A DNA stretch of 64,000 nt from Novosphingobium sp. RL4 (GTDB lineage Bacteria; Pseudomonadota; Alphaproteobacteria; Sphingomonadales; Sphingomonadaceae), in NCBI RefSeq assembly GCF_035658495.1, contig NZ_CP141944.1, positions 584,001 through 648,000 of the forward strand. Direction: 5' to 3'. Below, piece after piece: positions 18,746 to 27,808 of this stretch (position 1 is its first letter; each line of letters opens with the position of its first letter). The notes below the pieces were generated by a model. That model did not search any database, had not been told where the DNA came from, and was given only the letters and a program-made list of their open reading frames with translations. Made by a program: the position numbers and the translations under genes.

Positions 18746-19391
18746 GGGTAGCTGATTCCTCGAAAAATGACGCTGCGACCTTGCGGTTCGTAGAAATCGC
18801 GAATCGCGCGGCGGTTGCAACGGCCGGTCGGCGAAGCGCGCATATGCTCCGTCCGGCGCCGGATGGACGTATCCACTTCTCCAAAGATATGGGGACAGGC
18901 GGGGCAAGTGTCTCGACACAGGTTGAATCACGAGATTCCGGCGACTCGTTTCGTCGCAAGCGGGATTCGTTTCGCCGCCGTTTTATGTGGAAAAATTTTT
19001 AGCGAAGACCTCGAAATAGGCTCTTGCGCCGGAGCCCGGTGAAGGAGTTCCCACGCGTCGCGCCATGGCCTGCGCTGTAAAGGGGCGCGGCTTTGCCGCC
19101 TTGCGGGAGAGAGTCACCCTCTTGCGTCAAAATCCAGAACAGGCACTATGGGTTGTGGCGCGTCGATGGCGGGGCATCTAGACCTAGACAAATCGTTCCA
19201 GGGCAGTCAGGTGCCTCGAAGGACGGTTTTGCTGTGTTCGAGACCCCCGTGATACTGCAAGGTGAATACCGCAAGGTGGCACCGCGCGCCGGGTCGGTCA
19301 GGGGATTATCGTTCTCTATCGTACCGGTGGTGGTATGTCGGTGGGCTCTTCGCCCTGACGAATCGCCCCGGTCCGAACCGACCCCGGTGCA
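18746..19391. other. Gene-free stretch upstream of the ribonucleotide reductase gene
   Basis: I see no convincing coding frame. There is an AT-rich box (aaaaattttt near 18990) and a short inverted repeat GTGTC tc GACAC near 18908, which could belong to the promoter/leader of the reductase gene. I did not find a clear NrdR box or riboswitch. Confidence 0.5.
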
Positions 19392-21581
19392 ATGCTGGAC
19401 GCGCTTTTTGGCGCTTCGATGACGCTGGTACGAGCAAACGGGGGGCGACAATTGGATTTCAGAAACAACGCTGACTTAGACAGCTCCGACGTGATGCAGG
19501 AAGATATGATTCAGGATGACGGGCAGGTTGAAATGCCCGGTTTCGAGACTTCGCCCCAGGTTGCCAAGGTAGCGGCCCCCAAGCCCGAAGCGGCTCCCAG
19601 GCCCGCCAGGAAACCGGCGGCGAAAAAGGAAAAGGAGGCGGGCGAGAGCCCGGCAATCGCGATGGACAAGACCGATACCGCTACGGCCGCTCTTGTGGCC
19701 GAAGCCTTGCTCGCGGCCGTTGCCGCGCCTGCTGAAGCACCCGCTGAGAAGAGCCGCAAGCCCGTCGATTCGAAATCGATCAACGCACGTCGTTTCACCA
19801 TCGTCACCGACGATGCGCGTGACGCGCTGCTGACCGACTTCGGCAAGGAAACGCTCGACGACCGCTACCTGCTCCCCGGCGAGAAGTATCAGGACCTCTT
19901 CGCCCGCGTGGCCGATGCCTACTCGGACGATCAGGACCACGCGCAGCGCATCTACGACTACATCTCGAAGCTGTGGTTCATGCCGGCCACCCCCGTCCTC
20001 TCGAACGGCGGTACGGGCCGGGGCCTGCCCATCTCGTGCTACCTCAACTCGGTGGATGACAGCCTCGAAGGCATTCTGGCCACGTGGACCGAAAACGTCT
20101 GGCTCGCTTCGCGCGGCGGCGGCATCGGCACCTACTGGGGCAACGTGCGCGGCATCGGCGAGCCGGTCGGCCTCAACGGCAAGACCAGCGGCATCATTCC
20201 CTTCGTGCGCGTGATGGATTCGCTGACCCTGGCGATCTCGCAGGGCTCGCTGCGTCGTGGCTCGGCCGCCTGCTACCTCGACGTCTCGCACCCCGAGATC
20301 GAGGAGTTCCTCGAAATCCGCAAGACTTCGGGCGACTTCAACCGCAAGGCGCTCAACCTGCACCACGGCGTGCTGCTGACCGACGAGTTCATGGAAGCCG
20401 TGCGCGACGGCAAGGACTTCGACCTCAAGAGCCCCAAGGACGGCTCGGTGCGGGGCACCGTCCACGCCCGCTCGCTGTTCCAGAAGCTGGTCGAGGTCCG
20501 CCTCGCCACCGGTGAGCCTTACCTCGTCTTCTCCGACACCGTGAACCGCATGATGCCCAAGCATCACCGCGATCTCGGCCTCAAGGTCTCGACCTCGAAC
20601 CTGTGCTCGGAAATCACGCTGCCGACCGGCCGCGACCATCTCGGTAACGACCGCACGGCCGTGTGCTGCCTCTCCTCGCTCAACCTGGAAACCTGGGAAG
20701 AGTGGAAGGGCGAGAAGCGCTTCGTCGAAGACGTGCTGCGCTTCCTCGACAACGTCCTGCAGGACTATATCGACCGTGCGCCCGACGAGATGGCCCGCGC
20801 ACGCTACTCCGCTGCGCGCGAACGTTCGGTCGGCATGGGCGTGATGGGCTTCCACTCGTACCTCCAGAAGCGCGGCATCGCCTTCGAGAGCGCGATGGCC
20901 AAGGCGCTGAACATGCAGATGTTCCAGCTCATCGCCGCCAAGGCGGACGAGGCATCGCTGCTGCTCGCCAACGAGCGTGGACCGTGCCCGGATGCCGCGG
21001 ACATGGGCGTGATGCAGCGCTTCAGCTGCAAGATGGCGATCGCGCCCACCGCGTCGATCTCGATCATCTGCGGCGGTACTTCGGCCTGCATCGAGCCGAT
21101 CCCGGCCAACATCTATACCCACAAGACGCTCTCGGGCTCGTTCGTTGTGAAGAACCCCTACCTCCAGAAGCTGCTGGCTTCGAAGAGCAAGGATTCCAAC
21201 AACGTCTGGAACTCGATCCTCGAACGCGGCGGTTCGGTCCAGCACCTCGACTTCCTGACGCCGGACGAGAAGGCCGTCTACAAGACCAGCTTCGAGATCG
21301 ACCAGCGCTGGCTGCTCGAATTCGCGGCGGATCGCACGCCCTACATCGACCAGGCCCAGTCGCTGAACCTGTTCATCCCTGCGGATGTCGACAAGTGGGA
21401 CCTGATGATGCTGCACTTCCAGGCATGGGAAAAGGGCATCAAGTCGCTCTACTACCTGCGCTCGAAGTCGGTGCAGCGCGCGGGCTTCGCAGGCGGTGTA
21501 GAGGCGGACAACACGCCGGAAGCACCCAAGTTCGAGATCGGCGAGACAACCGATTACGACGAGTGCCTCGCCTGCCAGTAA
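19392..21581 (+). CDS. nrdA: Ribonucleoside-diphosphate reductase, large (alpha) subunit
   Basis: Up to 729 aa. The catalytic barrel is clear from about residue 130 (SINARRFTIV) on: ATPVLSNGGTGRGLPISCYLNSVDDSLEGI with a redox Cys, NLCSEITLP (radical-site Cys) and APTASISIICGGTSACIEPIPANIY. The C-terminal C-L-A-C pair re-reduces the active site. It makes deoxyribonucleotides together with a small radical subunit, which is not in this window. About 100 N-terminal residues form an Ala/Pro/Lys-rich low-complexity linker (near residues 50-115), which is longer than usual. The true start is uncertain: ATG 19392, ATG 19419, or TTG 19452, which is preceded by a GGGGGG tract and begins the conserved-looking LDFRNNADLD. 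Confidence 0.93.
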   Translation: MLDALFGASMTLVRANGGRQLDFRNNADLDSSDVMQEDMIQDDGQVEMPGFETSPQVAKVAAPKPEAAPRPARKPAAKKEKEAGESPAIAMDKTDTATAALVAEALLAAVAAPAEAPAEKSRKPVDSKSINARRFTIVTDDARDALLTDFGKETLDDRYLLPGEKYQDLFARVADAYSDDQDHAQRIYDYISKLWFMPATPVLSNGGTGRGLPISCYLNSVDDSLEGILATWTENVWLASRGGGIGTYWGNVRGIGEPVGLNGKTSGIIPFVRVMDSLTLAISQGSLRRGSAACYLDVSHPEIEEFLEIRKTSGDFNRKALNLHHGVLLTDEFMEAVRDGKDFDLKSPKDGSVRGTVHARSLFQKLVEVRLATGEPYLVFSDTVNRMMPKHHRDLGLKVSTSNLCSEITLPTGRDHLGNDRTAVCCLSSLNLETWEEWKGEKRFVEDVLRFLDNVLQDYIDRAPDEMARARYSAARERSVGMGVMGFHSYLQKRGIAFESAMAKALNMQMFQLIAAKADEASLLLANERGPCPDAADMGVMQRFSCKMAIAPTASISIICGGTSACIEPIPANIYTHKTLSGSFVVKNPYLQKLLASKSKDSNNVWNSILERGGSVQHLDFLTPDEKAVYKTSFEIDQRWLLEFAADRTPYIDQAQSLNLFIPADVDKWDLMMLHFQAWEKGIKSLYYLRSKSVQRAGFAGGVEADNTPEAPKFEIGETTDYDECLACQ

Positions 21582-21603
21582 GGCTGCGCATGACGTAGTT
21601 TTC

Positions 21604-21636
21604 AACGCCCCGGAAGCCTAGGCTTCCGGGGCGTTT
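21604..21636 (+). terminator. Terminator of the ribonucleotide reductase gene
   Basis: Perfect 15-bp stem (AACGCCCCGGAAGCC, loop ta, complementary arm) ending in TTT, 22 bases after the stop. Confidence 0.93.
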
Positions 21637-21833
21637 CGTTTGGCGACATGTCCGGTGTTGGTGAGCATCGTCAGGAACTTAAGAGATGTTGGGAGGGCGG
21701 GCCTGAAGCGGATATCCTGCCGATCCGCTCTTCCCATCGCAAGGAGGGGCCGACTCGTCGCTCCGGGTTGAAGCTCGGGCAATTGCCGCACTAAGCGGAT
21801 TGCGGCGCAGCAAACACGGAGAAACGCGAACCG

Positions 21834-22835
21834 ATGCAAACACCGTCTCCGCAGGCAGCATCGCGCGTTTCCGGTCCGAAAGAGGGGTACAACCCCGCCA
21901 TAGACAGCCTCAAGGGTGGGCTGATCCTGCTGGTGATCGTGGGCCACCTGTTCACGGCCAGCGTCAGCGGGAATGCCGTGAAATGGGGCATCTATTCCTT
22001 CCACATGCCCTTGTTCCTGGGGCTGGGAGGATACCTGCTGACCTCCGCCAGTCTCCAGCGGGAAACCTTCCGCTCGCTGATCTCCAAGTATGACACGCGC
22101 CTGCTTCTGCCCTGGTTCCTGGCTTCCGTGGCCTATGTCCTGCTGACGGGGCTGAAGACGGGCCTGAGCATGGCGATGCTGGGCGAGATGTTGCTCAAGC
22201 CGCCTTATCACACCTGGTATGTTCCGGTGTTCTTCGCCTTCGTGGTGCTCGCCTGGCTGCTTCGCCGCGTGAACCCGGCGATCTTCCTGGCGATCGCGCT
22301 GGTGCTGGGCGCTTTTGGCATGGTGGCATTCGGCCTGTCTCACCACGTCGGGCCGCTGGACCGATATTCCCTGCCGGACCAGCGCTACCTGACGATGATG
22401 CCGTTCTTCGCCTTCGGCTACTGGCTGAGACAGTCGGGCAGGCGCTTTTCCCCGCTGTGGGTGGCGATCCTGATCCTGGCGGGGTTTGCGGGCTTCCAGG
22501 CCTGTTACGCCCATCCCGCCGGCATGGCGGAGATCATCCCTTATGCGATCCTGAACTTAGCGCTCATTGCCGGCCTGCCGATCCTGCTGAGCACGCGAAT
22601 CCCGGTGCCGCTGGCACATTCGATTGGATACGATTCGCTCTACTTCTACCTCTGGCACCCTTTCCTGATCGCGGGGGCCAAGGAGTTGATCTACAAGCGT
22701 GCGGGTGAGCTTCCGGGGGCAATCATCGCTTTCGTACTCACCCTGACGGTCATGTTCGCGGCCCGCGTGATCCTGCGCAAGTGGTCGTGGACGCGATTGC
22801 TGTCCGGCGCGCGCACTTCCCGCAAGGCAGTATAA
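21834..22835 (+). CDS. Acyltransferase-3 family membrane protein
   Basis: A protein of 333 aa with about ten transmembrane helices. The N-terminal NPAIDSLKGGLILLVIVGHLF is the acyltransferase-3 signature with the catalytic His in helix 1, and FHMPLFLGLGGYLL follows, as in OpgC/WecH/OafA relatives. It probably transfers acetyl or another acyl group to a cell-surface sugar or glycan. RBS GGAGAAAC is upstream of ATG 21834. This is the last core gene before the mobile island, 67 bases from the proposed left attachment site. Confidence 0.88.
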   Translation: MQTPSPQAASRVSGPKEGYNPAIDSLKGGLILLVIVGHLFTASVSGNAVKWGIYSFHMPLFLGLGGYLLTSASLQRETFRSLISKYDTRLLLPWFLASVAYVLLTGLKTGLSMAMLGEMLLKPPYHTWYVPVFFAFVVLAWLLRRVNPAIFLAIALVLGAFGMVAFGLSHHVGPLDRYSLPDQRYLTMMPFFAFGYWLRQSGRRFSPLWVAILILAGFAGFQACYAHPAGMAEIIPYAILNLALIAGLPILLSTRIPVPLAHSIGYDSLYFYLWHPFLIAGAKELIYKRAGELPGAIIAFVLTLTVMFAARVILRKWSWTRLLSGARTSRKAV

Positions 22836-22902
22836 GCGGGCCTGCCCGCCCGCGCCATCACAGCGACAGCCGTTACGCGGCGGCGTGGAAAGCTTGCTTA
22901 TG

Positions 22903-22931
22903 GAGAAAGTGGTGCGCTTACGTACTTCGAA
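22903..22931. other. Candidate left attachment site (attL), degenerate tRNA-Thr 3' end
   Basis: GTGGTGC-GCTTACGTACTTCGAA (22909-22931) aligns with GTGGTGCCGCTTACGTGACTCGAA at the 3' end of tRNA-Thr (52056-52079), in the same orientation, with about 20 matches and one or two indels. Upstream bases (gagaaa against gggaaag) extend the similarity. It sits exactly where GC-rich core sequence gives way to AT-rich DNA. The indels mean it could be a decayed attL or chance. Confidence 0.5.
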
Positions 22932-23474
22932 TAGTTTTGATAAGAATTTGATTATAAAATTTAAAAATCACGAAAAAAAGTCAATTGGCCCCAATTTAAC
23001 CTCCTTTTGTTGTGGTGAAGTTCGTATAATTTCTCATCGTGAACCAAGAGTGGTTTCTTTCATCGCGGACGATGCGTCAAGAAATGTTTTGAGATCGGGC
23101 AGAATTGTGGATTCCTTCAGGCCTTGTGGTGCGTTTCTGTGTCGCTAACGGGGCGAAGCCGCCGAGGTGATAGGCGCGCCTCTCCGGTGCGTCAGGGCTT
23201 ACCGCTGTATTGGAAGGCGATCCTGGATGGCGGCTGTCAAACGCTTCATCTTGCCAGGAGGCACCTGCTGAATGGTTTGTGATGTTCCAACGCCGATATG
23301 GGAAGGTCGGCTCACGCCGAAACCAGTCGTTCGCTTCTTGTAGACCCGTCAGGCAGCAGCGCGCCCAATTTGGTCGTCCGAGGGCCGATTTGACATCTCC
23401 GAAACCGGACGCTCAATATCGCCAGGCGGAGCCCACACGAAAGGCAGCAGATCCGGAATAGTGGTCGCGCTGGG
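22932..23474. other. Gene-free left end of the island
   Basis: The stretch 22930-23060 is strikingly AT-rich compared with the core. Only short frames without recognisable protein features are present. I see nothing I can name. Confidence 0.5.
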
Positions 23475-23809
23475 TCAACCTGCGAGCAGGCTTTCGTCAA
23501 ACCACACATCCTCGTGTCCGGGAGCAATCAGAAACCTCCACCCCGGCGGCAGTGCAAGGTAAGGGACTGCTGCTGGGCATGATCCCTGCAGATGTGAGAG
23601 GTGCGCAGGCCGGAAGAAGTCTGCAGCAGCAGAATATTCACCTGCCAGATAAACCAACCGGTCGTCCCTTGATCGGGAGGATGGCGAAGGCCGTGAAGAG
23701 GAACTTCGTCTTTCAGGGCACCCTTTGAGATGCCCACAATGAGGTTATCATCGGAGGGCACGAAATCAGCGCCGAACCGATTGCAAATTTCCCGCTGTCT
23801 ATCGTTCAT
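23475..23809 (-). pseudogene. Frameshifted Imm33-like immunity-type protein
   Basis: Two minus-strand frames together make one protein of about 111 aa. The first runs from ATG 23809 (MNDRQREICNRFGADFVPSDD) to GTTGWFIW. A second frame then gives AGEYSAAADFFRPAHL and the C-terminal LPPGWRFLIAPGHEDVWFDESLLAG. Inserting one G near 23643 (TGGCAGG to TGGGCAGG) restores a continuous frame. The GW-x-x-x-GE pattern and the DVWFDESLL end resemble the Imm33/DUF2185 type of polymorphic-toxin immunity proteins, from memory. It is either a real pseudogene or a base-calling error. Confidence 0.6.
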
Positions 23810-24264
23810 TCGGGCAACATAACGAACCCACGCCATGCCCGCCACGTTGGCCAACAAAACGGCAGCAATTTCACCGCTATCATCGGAAAGCCGCCCGTTT
23901 CCTCACGGCTAGCAGCCGATGGACCGATCACAGCTCAAGCCGTAGGTCGGCAGTGCGCCTCATCCAAGCCGTTCAACAGCGATATTATCGCGTTTATGAG
24001 CGGACATTCTACTTATGCCTGGGGCTGAGACCAAGCCGTCTTTACAGACAATGCGATAACGGGAGGTTTCAGAAGAACCAGGCGATCGAACGCTTTTCGG
24101 TCTCCGCCTGCGGACGATCCAACTTGGGCGTCAGCTGCTATACGGGTGGCTCAAATTTTTTTGGGGGGGCGTAAGCTCAGCATCGATTGCGGGGTGAACT
24201 CGCCGCCAATCTGCGGTCTTGTAACCTTGTTGACACGGATTGCGCATCGCGCGACGAAGTAGCT
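23810..24264. other. Gene-free stretch before the Mrr-like gene
   Basis: No convincing frame. A G run (ttttttggggggg near 24158) precedes the next gene. It may hold that gene's promoter. Confidence 0.4.
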
Positions 24265-25245
24265 ATGCTCGACTTTAAGGAACTTCCATCGGACGGTGTC
24301 CGCTTTGAACAGCTCGTTCGGGAGATGCTCATCCGGAGCGGGTTTGAGGTGCATTGGACCGGTGTGGGACCTGACGGTGGGCGGGACCTTGTCGCAACCG
24401 AAAGGGCAGCGGGGATGCTCGCACCTTTCTCCCGCAAGTGGCTGGTGAGCTGCAAGCACAAGGCGCATGGTGGCGGCTCAGTCGGCCTTCCCGACGTCGT
24501 TGACATTGTTGACGCGTGCGGTGCCGTGGATGCAGAGGGCTATCTCCTCGCATGTTCAACCCAGCCGTCGTCCGGCGTGGTGAAACGCCTCGAGGAGCTG
24601 CAACTCAGCGGCAAGGTCCTCACTACGTTTTGGGACGGCGTAGAAATCGAAAAGCGCCTCAATATCCCAGAGCTTTTCCCGCTGGTGCACCAATTCATGC
24701 CTGAGAGCGCGAAAACGCAGCCTTGGAAAATTTATGCGACTCAGGCTCCGTCAGTGTGGGCGGCCAACTACAAGGATTATTTCCTCTACATGAGTTGCCG
24801 CATTGGGCACTCCTTTCCTGCCCTTACTGAGATAGAGGCGATTGCGGCCAAGCTCGAATCTATCGCCCTACCCGGTAACGGCTGGGCCAAGCACTATCTC
24901 CGCCTGCGCGCTGTCTATTACGACGACAAACATGAGCAGTTCAGTGTCTTCGCTGATTACCTCTACCCAAAGACTGACTTGAAGACGGTGCTGTCGCCTA
25001 GCGCGATTGATGCCGTCCTTGAAAATGGACGAGGTCTTCACTCGGATGATACTGGCGAATGGTATCAGACGCATTGGGACGTTCGGTACGTAGCCACCAA
25101 CCCCTACAGTGATCGGTTCCAAATCGATAGCGCCGAATATTATGAAAACTCGATGTCGAACTTCACGATCGGATCTTCCAGAGAGGGGTGGATCGATGAG
25201 ATCGATGATCCCAACGACCCTAACATCATTTTTCTAGGGTCTTAG
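24265..25245 (+). CDS. Mrr-like restriction endonuclease-fold protein
   Basis: A protein of 326 aa. Residues about 9-110 match the Mrr catalytic domain: FEQLVREMLIRSGFEVHWTGVGPDGGRDLVATE, with the metal-binding Asp41, then WLVSCKHKAHGG with Lys64. In most relatives the motif reads Q-C-K or E-C-K; here it is S62-C-K, so the second catalytic side chain is replaced. The remaining 200 residues are an unassigned C-terminal domain rich in aromatic residues, probably the target-recognition part. Mrr-type proteins cut methylated or otherwise modified DNA. The ATG at 24265 is chosen because MLDFKELPSDGVRFEQL is the natural domain start. Confidence 0.75.
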   Translation: MLDFKELPSDGVRFEQLVREMLIRSGFEVHWTGVGPDGGRDLVATERAAGMLAPFSRKWLVSCKHKAHGGGSVGLPDVVDIVDACGAVDAEGYLLACSTQPSSGVVKRLEELQLSGKVLTTFWDGVEIEKRLNIPELFPLVHQFMPESAKTQPWKIYATQAPSVWAANYKDYFLYMSCRIGHSFPALTEIEAIAAKLESIALPGNGWAKHYLRLRAVYYDDKHEQFSVFADYLYPKTDLKTVLSPSAIDAVLENGRGLHSDDTGEWYQTHWDVRYVATNPYSDRFQIDSAEYYENSMSNFTIGSSREGWIDEIDDPNDPNIIFLGS

Positions 25246-25672
25246 ACTGACGCACTGCAGAGGGCGTGGATACTGCCAAATGGCTTCGCGCCGCCGTGGT
25301 GGTCTGTTCGAGGCCAAGCTGCTGTTCAGAGCGCTGCGGGTGAACGACTAACTTGGCAGTAGGCGACCTACCCCAGCGTCCGCTACCGTCCATTCCAGTG
25401 CCGAACCGGACATTCCGCAATCGGCCAGATTTGCGTAGCCATCCGGTGAAAGCCGCGGCGGAGGACAAGGAGGCTATTCTTCGCGTTCTCGTGGGGAGGC
25501 ACCGCCGCATTCGTGCGGAAGACCTGCTAGCTTAGAAGAAGGAACGCGATGCACGTCGTGGGGCTGCCCTGGCAGATGTTCCCTAAAACGACTTGGGCCT
25601 GCTTTAGTCTCTGATCGCTCGTTACACGACCGTCATCGATGATGGCGGTGGACACGGGGGCTTTCGGACGTC
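25246..25672. other. Gene-free stretch
   Basis: No supported gene in this 427-base gap between the Mrr-like gene and a minus-strand unknown. Short GC-rich frames look like decayed core DNA. Confidence 0.4.
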
Positions 25673-26605
25673 CTACTGAGATGTGGTGTAATTTGCTGCT
25701 CGCTCGACGAAATACCTGCCCAAATCGAACAAATTATCTACGCGGCGATGAAGGTCTACAAGGGTGCGGGAGCATTCGGCATCGTAGTCGATGCACCAGG
25801 GGTAGGGAAGGAACAGGGCCGCCGGATCGGAGTCGTAACCATCGCCATGCCAGGGCCTAATGTAGAGAAATCCGGCCTCGCGAGCGATCGAACTGCCTGC
25901 TGCACGTTCGATTTCGTCCGAATGCCGGAATAGAATTAGCCGGAATCGAGATCGGAGCACGTCCATAGACGATTCCCGCAGGGAGATTGGCCAGACTGTA
26001 GCAGGTAGGCTTCTGATGCGCCCATCATTTAGATCGCTGATGTGCTGCTGCAACCGCCACCATAAGGCAAAGCGGTGTGCGGAACCCTGGTTGCAGACGA
26101 TATGGCTTCCGTCCCAGTTTTGGCAATGCATGCGCAGTCTTCCGTCGGCATCGAATCCGCCGAGTTCTCTCTCGATGGCGGCCCAAAGTCGCTCTTCATT
26201 CATGGGTGACAAGGGGCCTAAGCTACCCTCCCAAGTTCCGTGCATTTGCTCCGGAGCCTGGGCAAGGTTGAATTGATACGGACCGCGCATCGCCGACATG
26301 CCTCGGATGTGCTCGATCGCCACATCGGTCGGATAGGAAGGGTCTTCGACTATGAGATCCGATAGCGCGATCATACCTTCGTGATTTGTGTCGATTTCCG
26401 CTTTTAATATGCAGGCGACAAGGCGCTGGGCAACGTAAAGCGGGATATCGTTTTCGGAGTGAATGACGCTCATCCATTGCCATTCCAGCCTGCTTAATTC
26501 TTGTAAAATGGTCAGGAGCTCTGGCTCTGGTTTCGAGGCGGCAACTCGGCTGCGGTCTTGCGTGGCGAGCTCAAGCAGTGCGAGCAATTTTTTTAGCATT
26601 CTCAT
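25673..26605 (-). CDS. Uncharacterised island protein
   Basis: A protein of 310 aa from ATG 26605 (MRMLKKLLALLELATQ); an ATG at 26659 would add 18 residues but lacks a better ribosome site. No catalytic motif is recognised. The middle has HCQNWDGSHIVCNQGSAHRFALWWRLQ, a polar conserved-looking segment that could be a nucleotide- or DNA-binding core, and the C-terminus is rich in Asp, Arg and Tyr. There is no signal peptide or membrane segment, so it should be cytosolic. It lies between two nuclease genes, which suggests a role in the defence zone. It may belong to DUF6685, a weak recollection only. Confidence 0.6.
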   Translation of the reverse strand: MRMLKKLLALLELATQDRSRVAASKPEPELLTILQELSRLEWQWMSVIHSENDIPLYVAQRLVACILKAEIDTNHEGMIALSDLIVEDPSYPTDVAIEHIRGMSAMRGPYQFNLAQAPEQMHGTWEGSLGPLSPMNEERLWAAIERELGGFDADGRLRMHCQNWDGSHIVCNQGSAHRFALWWRLQQHISDLNDGRIRSLPATVWPISLRESSMDVLRSRFRLILFRHSDEIERAAGSSIAREAGFLYIRPWHGDGYDSDPAALFLPYPWCIDYDAECSRTLVDLHRRVDNLFDLGRYFVERAANYTTSQ

Positions 26606-26774
26606 GTATCTGGATAATTTTCGGGGGAACGTATCGGACCTTGCGATGGCGGGCGGCATGTTGGACGTGTCGGATGCTTACGTTCCTGCCCGCCTGATTG
26701 TGACGGGCAGGATCATGTTTTGCGATTGCTGCTACGGCTAGATGGGGACCGGCTGCTTGATCGGGGTTCGCTAC

Positions 26775-27662
26775 TTAGATGCCCGACACTGTCGGACTGA
26801 AACGATAAGCTACGGATTTTCGGATCTTCAAATCTAAGAGGTGCTCCCGATCGGCCGCGTAAGCCTCGGCCCCCGTCTTAACATCGATCGGTTCCATTTC
26901 GAACAGTCCGACCACACGTTGCCCGGCGTGCGTTTGGCTTTTTGCCGCGAGCGGGATAATCCAATTCACATCGGAAAGGGCTTTGGTTTTACTGCACGTC
27001 TTCGCCATCAGGGCGGCTTGCGCCCTGATTTGATCCATCAAAACGGGCTCGTTTCTTTTTGCCTCGAGCGTCACCAATGCCTTTCCCATGCCTCGCAAGC
27101 TAAGAAGGAAAATGGCATCGATTTCGGGGGTCATTTTCACGCTATTTTGAAGATGGAATAGATCGATCGCTTTGTCGCGGAGCGGTGAGTACAATCCGAA
27201 ATGAGTTTGTACGAGGCGTTGATGGACGCAGACTTGAATAAGCCATGCTTCGTCGTTGCGGCCCAAAGCTCGCGCCGATGACGGTAAAGATACCGATTCA
27301 ATTTCGTGATGCGCAGCGTCCTCGGGCAGAATGCAGATATCCGGAAAGGGCTCGACCTGATTGGTGCCGTAGCTATCGAATGCGAAAACCCTACCTTTTC
27401 GATATTTTTGCCGTGCGGTAATCTTCGCATTCTTTAGTTCTTGTGGCCATCTATTGTTGCGGACATCCGATCTTAGAATATCCTTTAGAAAATTAGCGGG
27501 GTTGTTGGAGCTAAGTCCTTTTCCATGCGACTTGATTGCATCGGAAAGGTAATGATTGAATACAATCATATCTTCCTGCGCGATTCCATCGTCTAGGAAT
27601 TTCTGATACAGAAATTTTACAACTTCCATTTTGCCGTCGTTGTTTTCTTTAGCCTCGTCCAT
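26775..27662 (-). CDS. Putative PD-(D/E)XK restriction endonuclease
   Basis: A protein of 295 aa. The segment P179-E-I-D182-A-I-F followed by L-V-T-L-E200-A-K202 is the PD-(D/E)XK nuclease core: an acidic residue, a hydrophobic beta hairpin, then E-x-K. The N-terminal 90 residues form a helical, basic domain (NFLKDILRSDVRNNRWPQELKNA) that may bind DNA. It is divergent from vsr and dcm, so it may be the cutting partner of the cytosine methyltransferase. A second nuclease candidate sits on the other side of dcm. RBS GAGGA precedes ATG 27662. Its AT-richness stands out from the core. Confidence 0.65.
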   Translation of the reverse strand: MDEAKENNDGKMEVVKFLYQKFLDDGIAQEDMIVFNHYLSDAIKSHGKGLSSNNPANFLKDILRSDVRNNRWPQELKNAKITARQKYRKGRVFAFDSYGTNQVEPFPDICILPEDAAHHEIESVSLPSSARALGRNDEAWLIQVCVHQRLVQTHFGLYSPLRDKAIDLFHLQNSVKMTPEIDAIFLLSLRGMGKALVTLEAKRNEPVLMDQIRAQAALMAKTCSKTKALSDVNWIIPLAAKSQTHAGQRVVGLFEMEPIDVKTGAEAYAADREHLLDLKIRKSVAYRFSPTVSGI

Positions 27663-27808
27663 CGCGAATCCTCGTAAAAACTCAACTGCCGATCACTGCA
27701 CACCAAAGTGTTGCATATCAGTAATTTAGACGGGGATTTTCGATTGCGGCCGGGAAAGGCCGGGTGGGCGGTTTAAATTGCGCGCGGCACTCCCCATTCA
27801 AGGTTCGG

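Noticed and set aside
18746..19391. Cobalamin riboswitch or NrdR boxes before the ribonucleotide reductase gene
   Set aside because: No recognisable B12-box or paired NrdR palindromes were found by eye.
19476..21605. Long minus-strand frame opposite the ribonucleotide reductase
   Set aside because: Antisense shadow with Arg/Val/Asp-rich sequence and no family pattern.
22885..23148. Small plus-strand frame of 87 codons at the left island end
   Set aside because: AT-rich, no family pattern or ribosome site, and it runs over the proposed attL; not credible as a gene.
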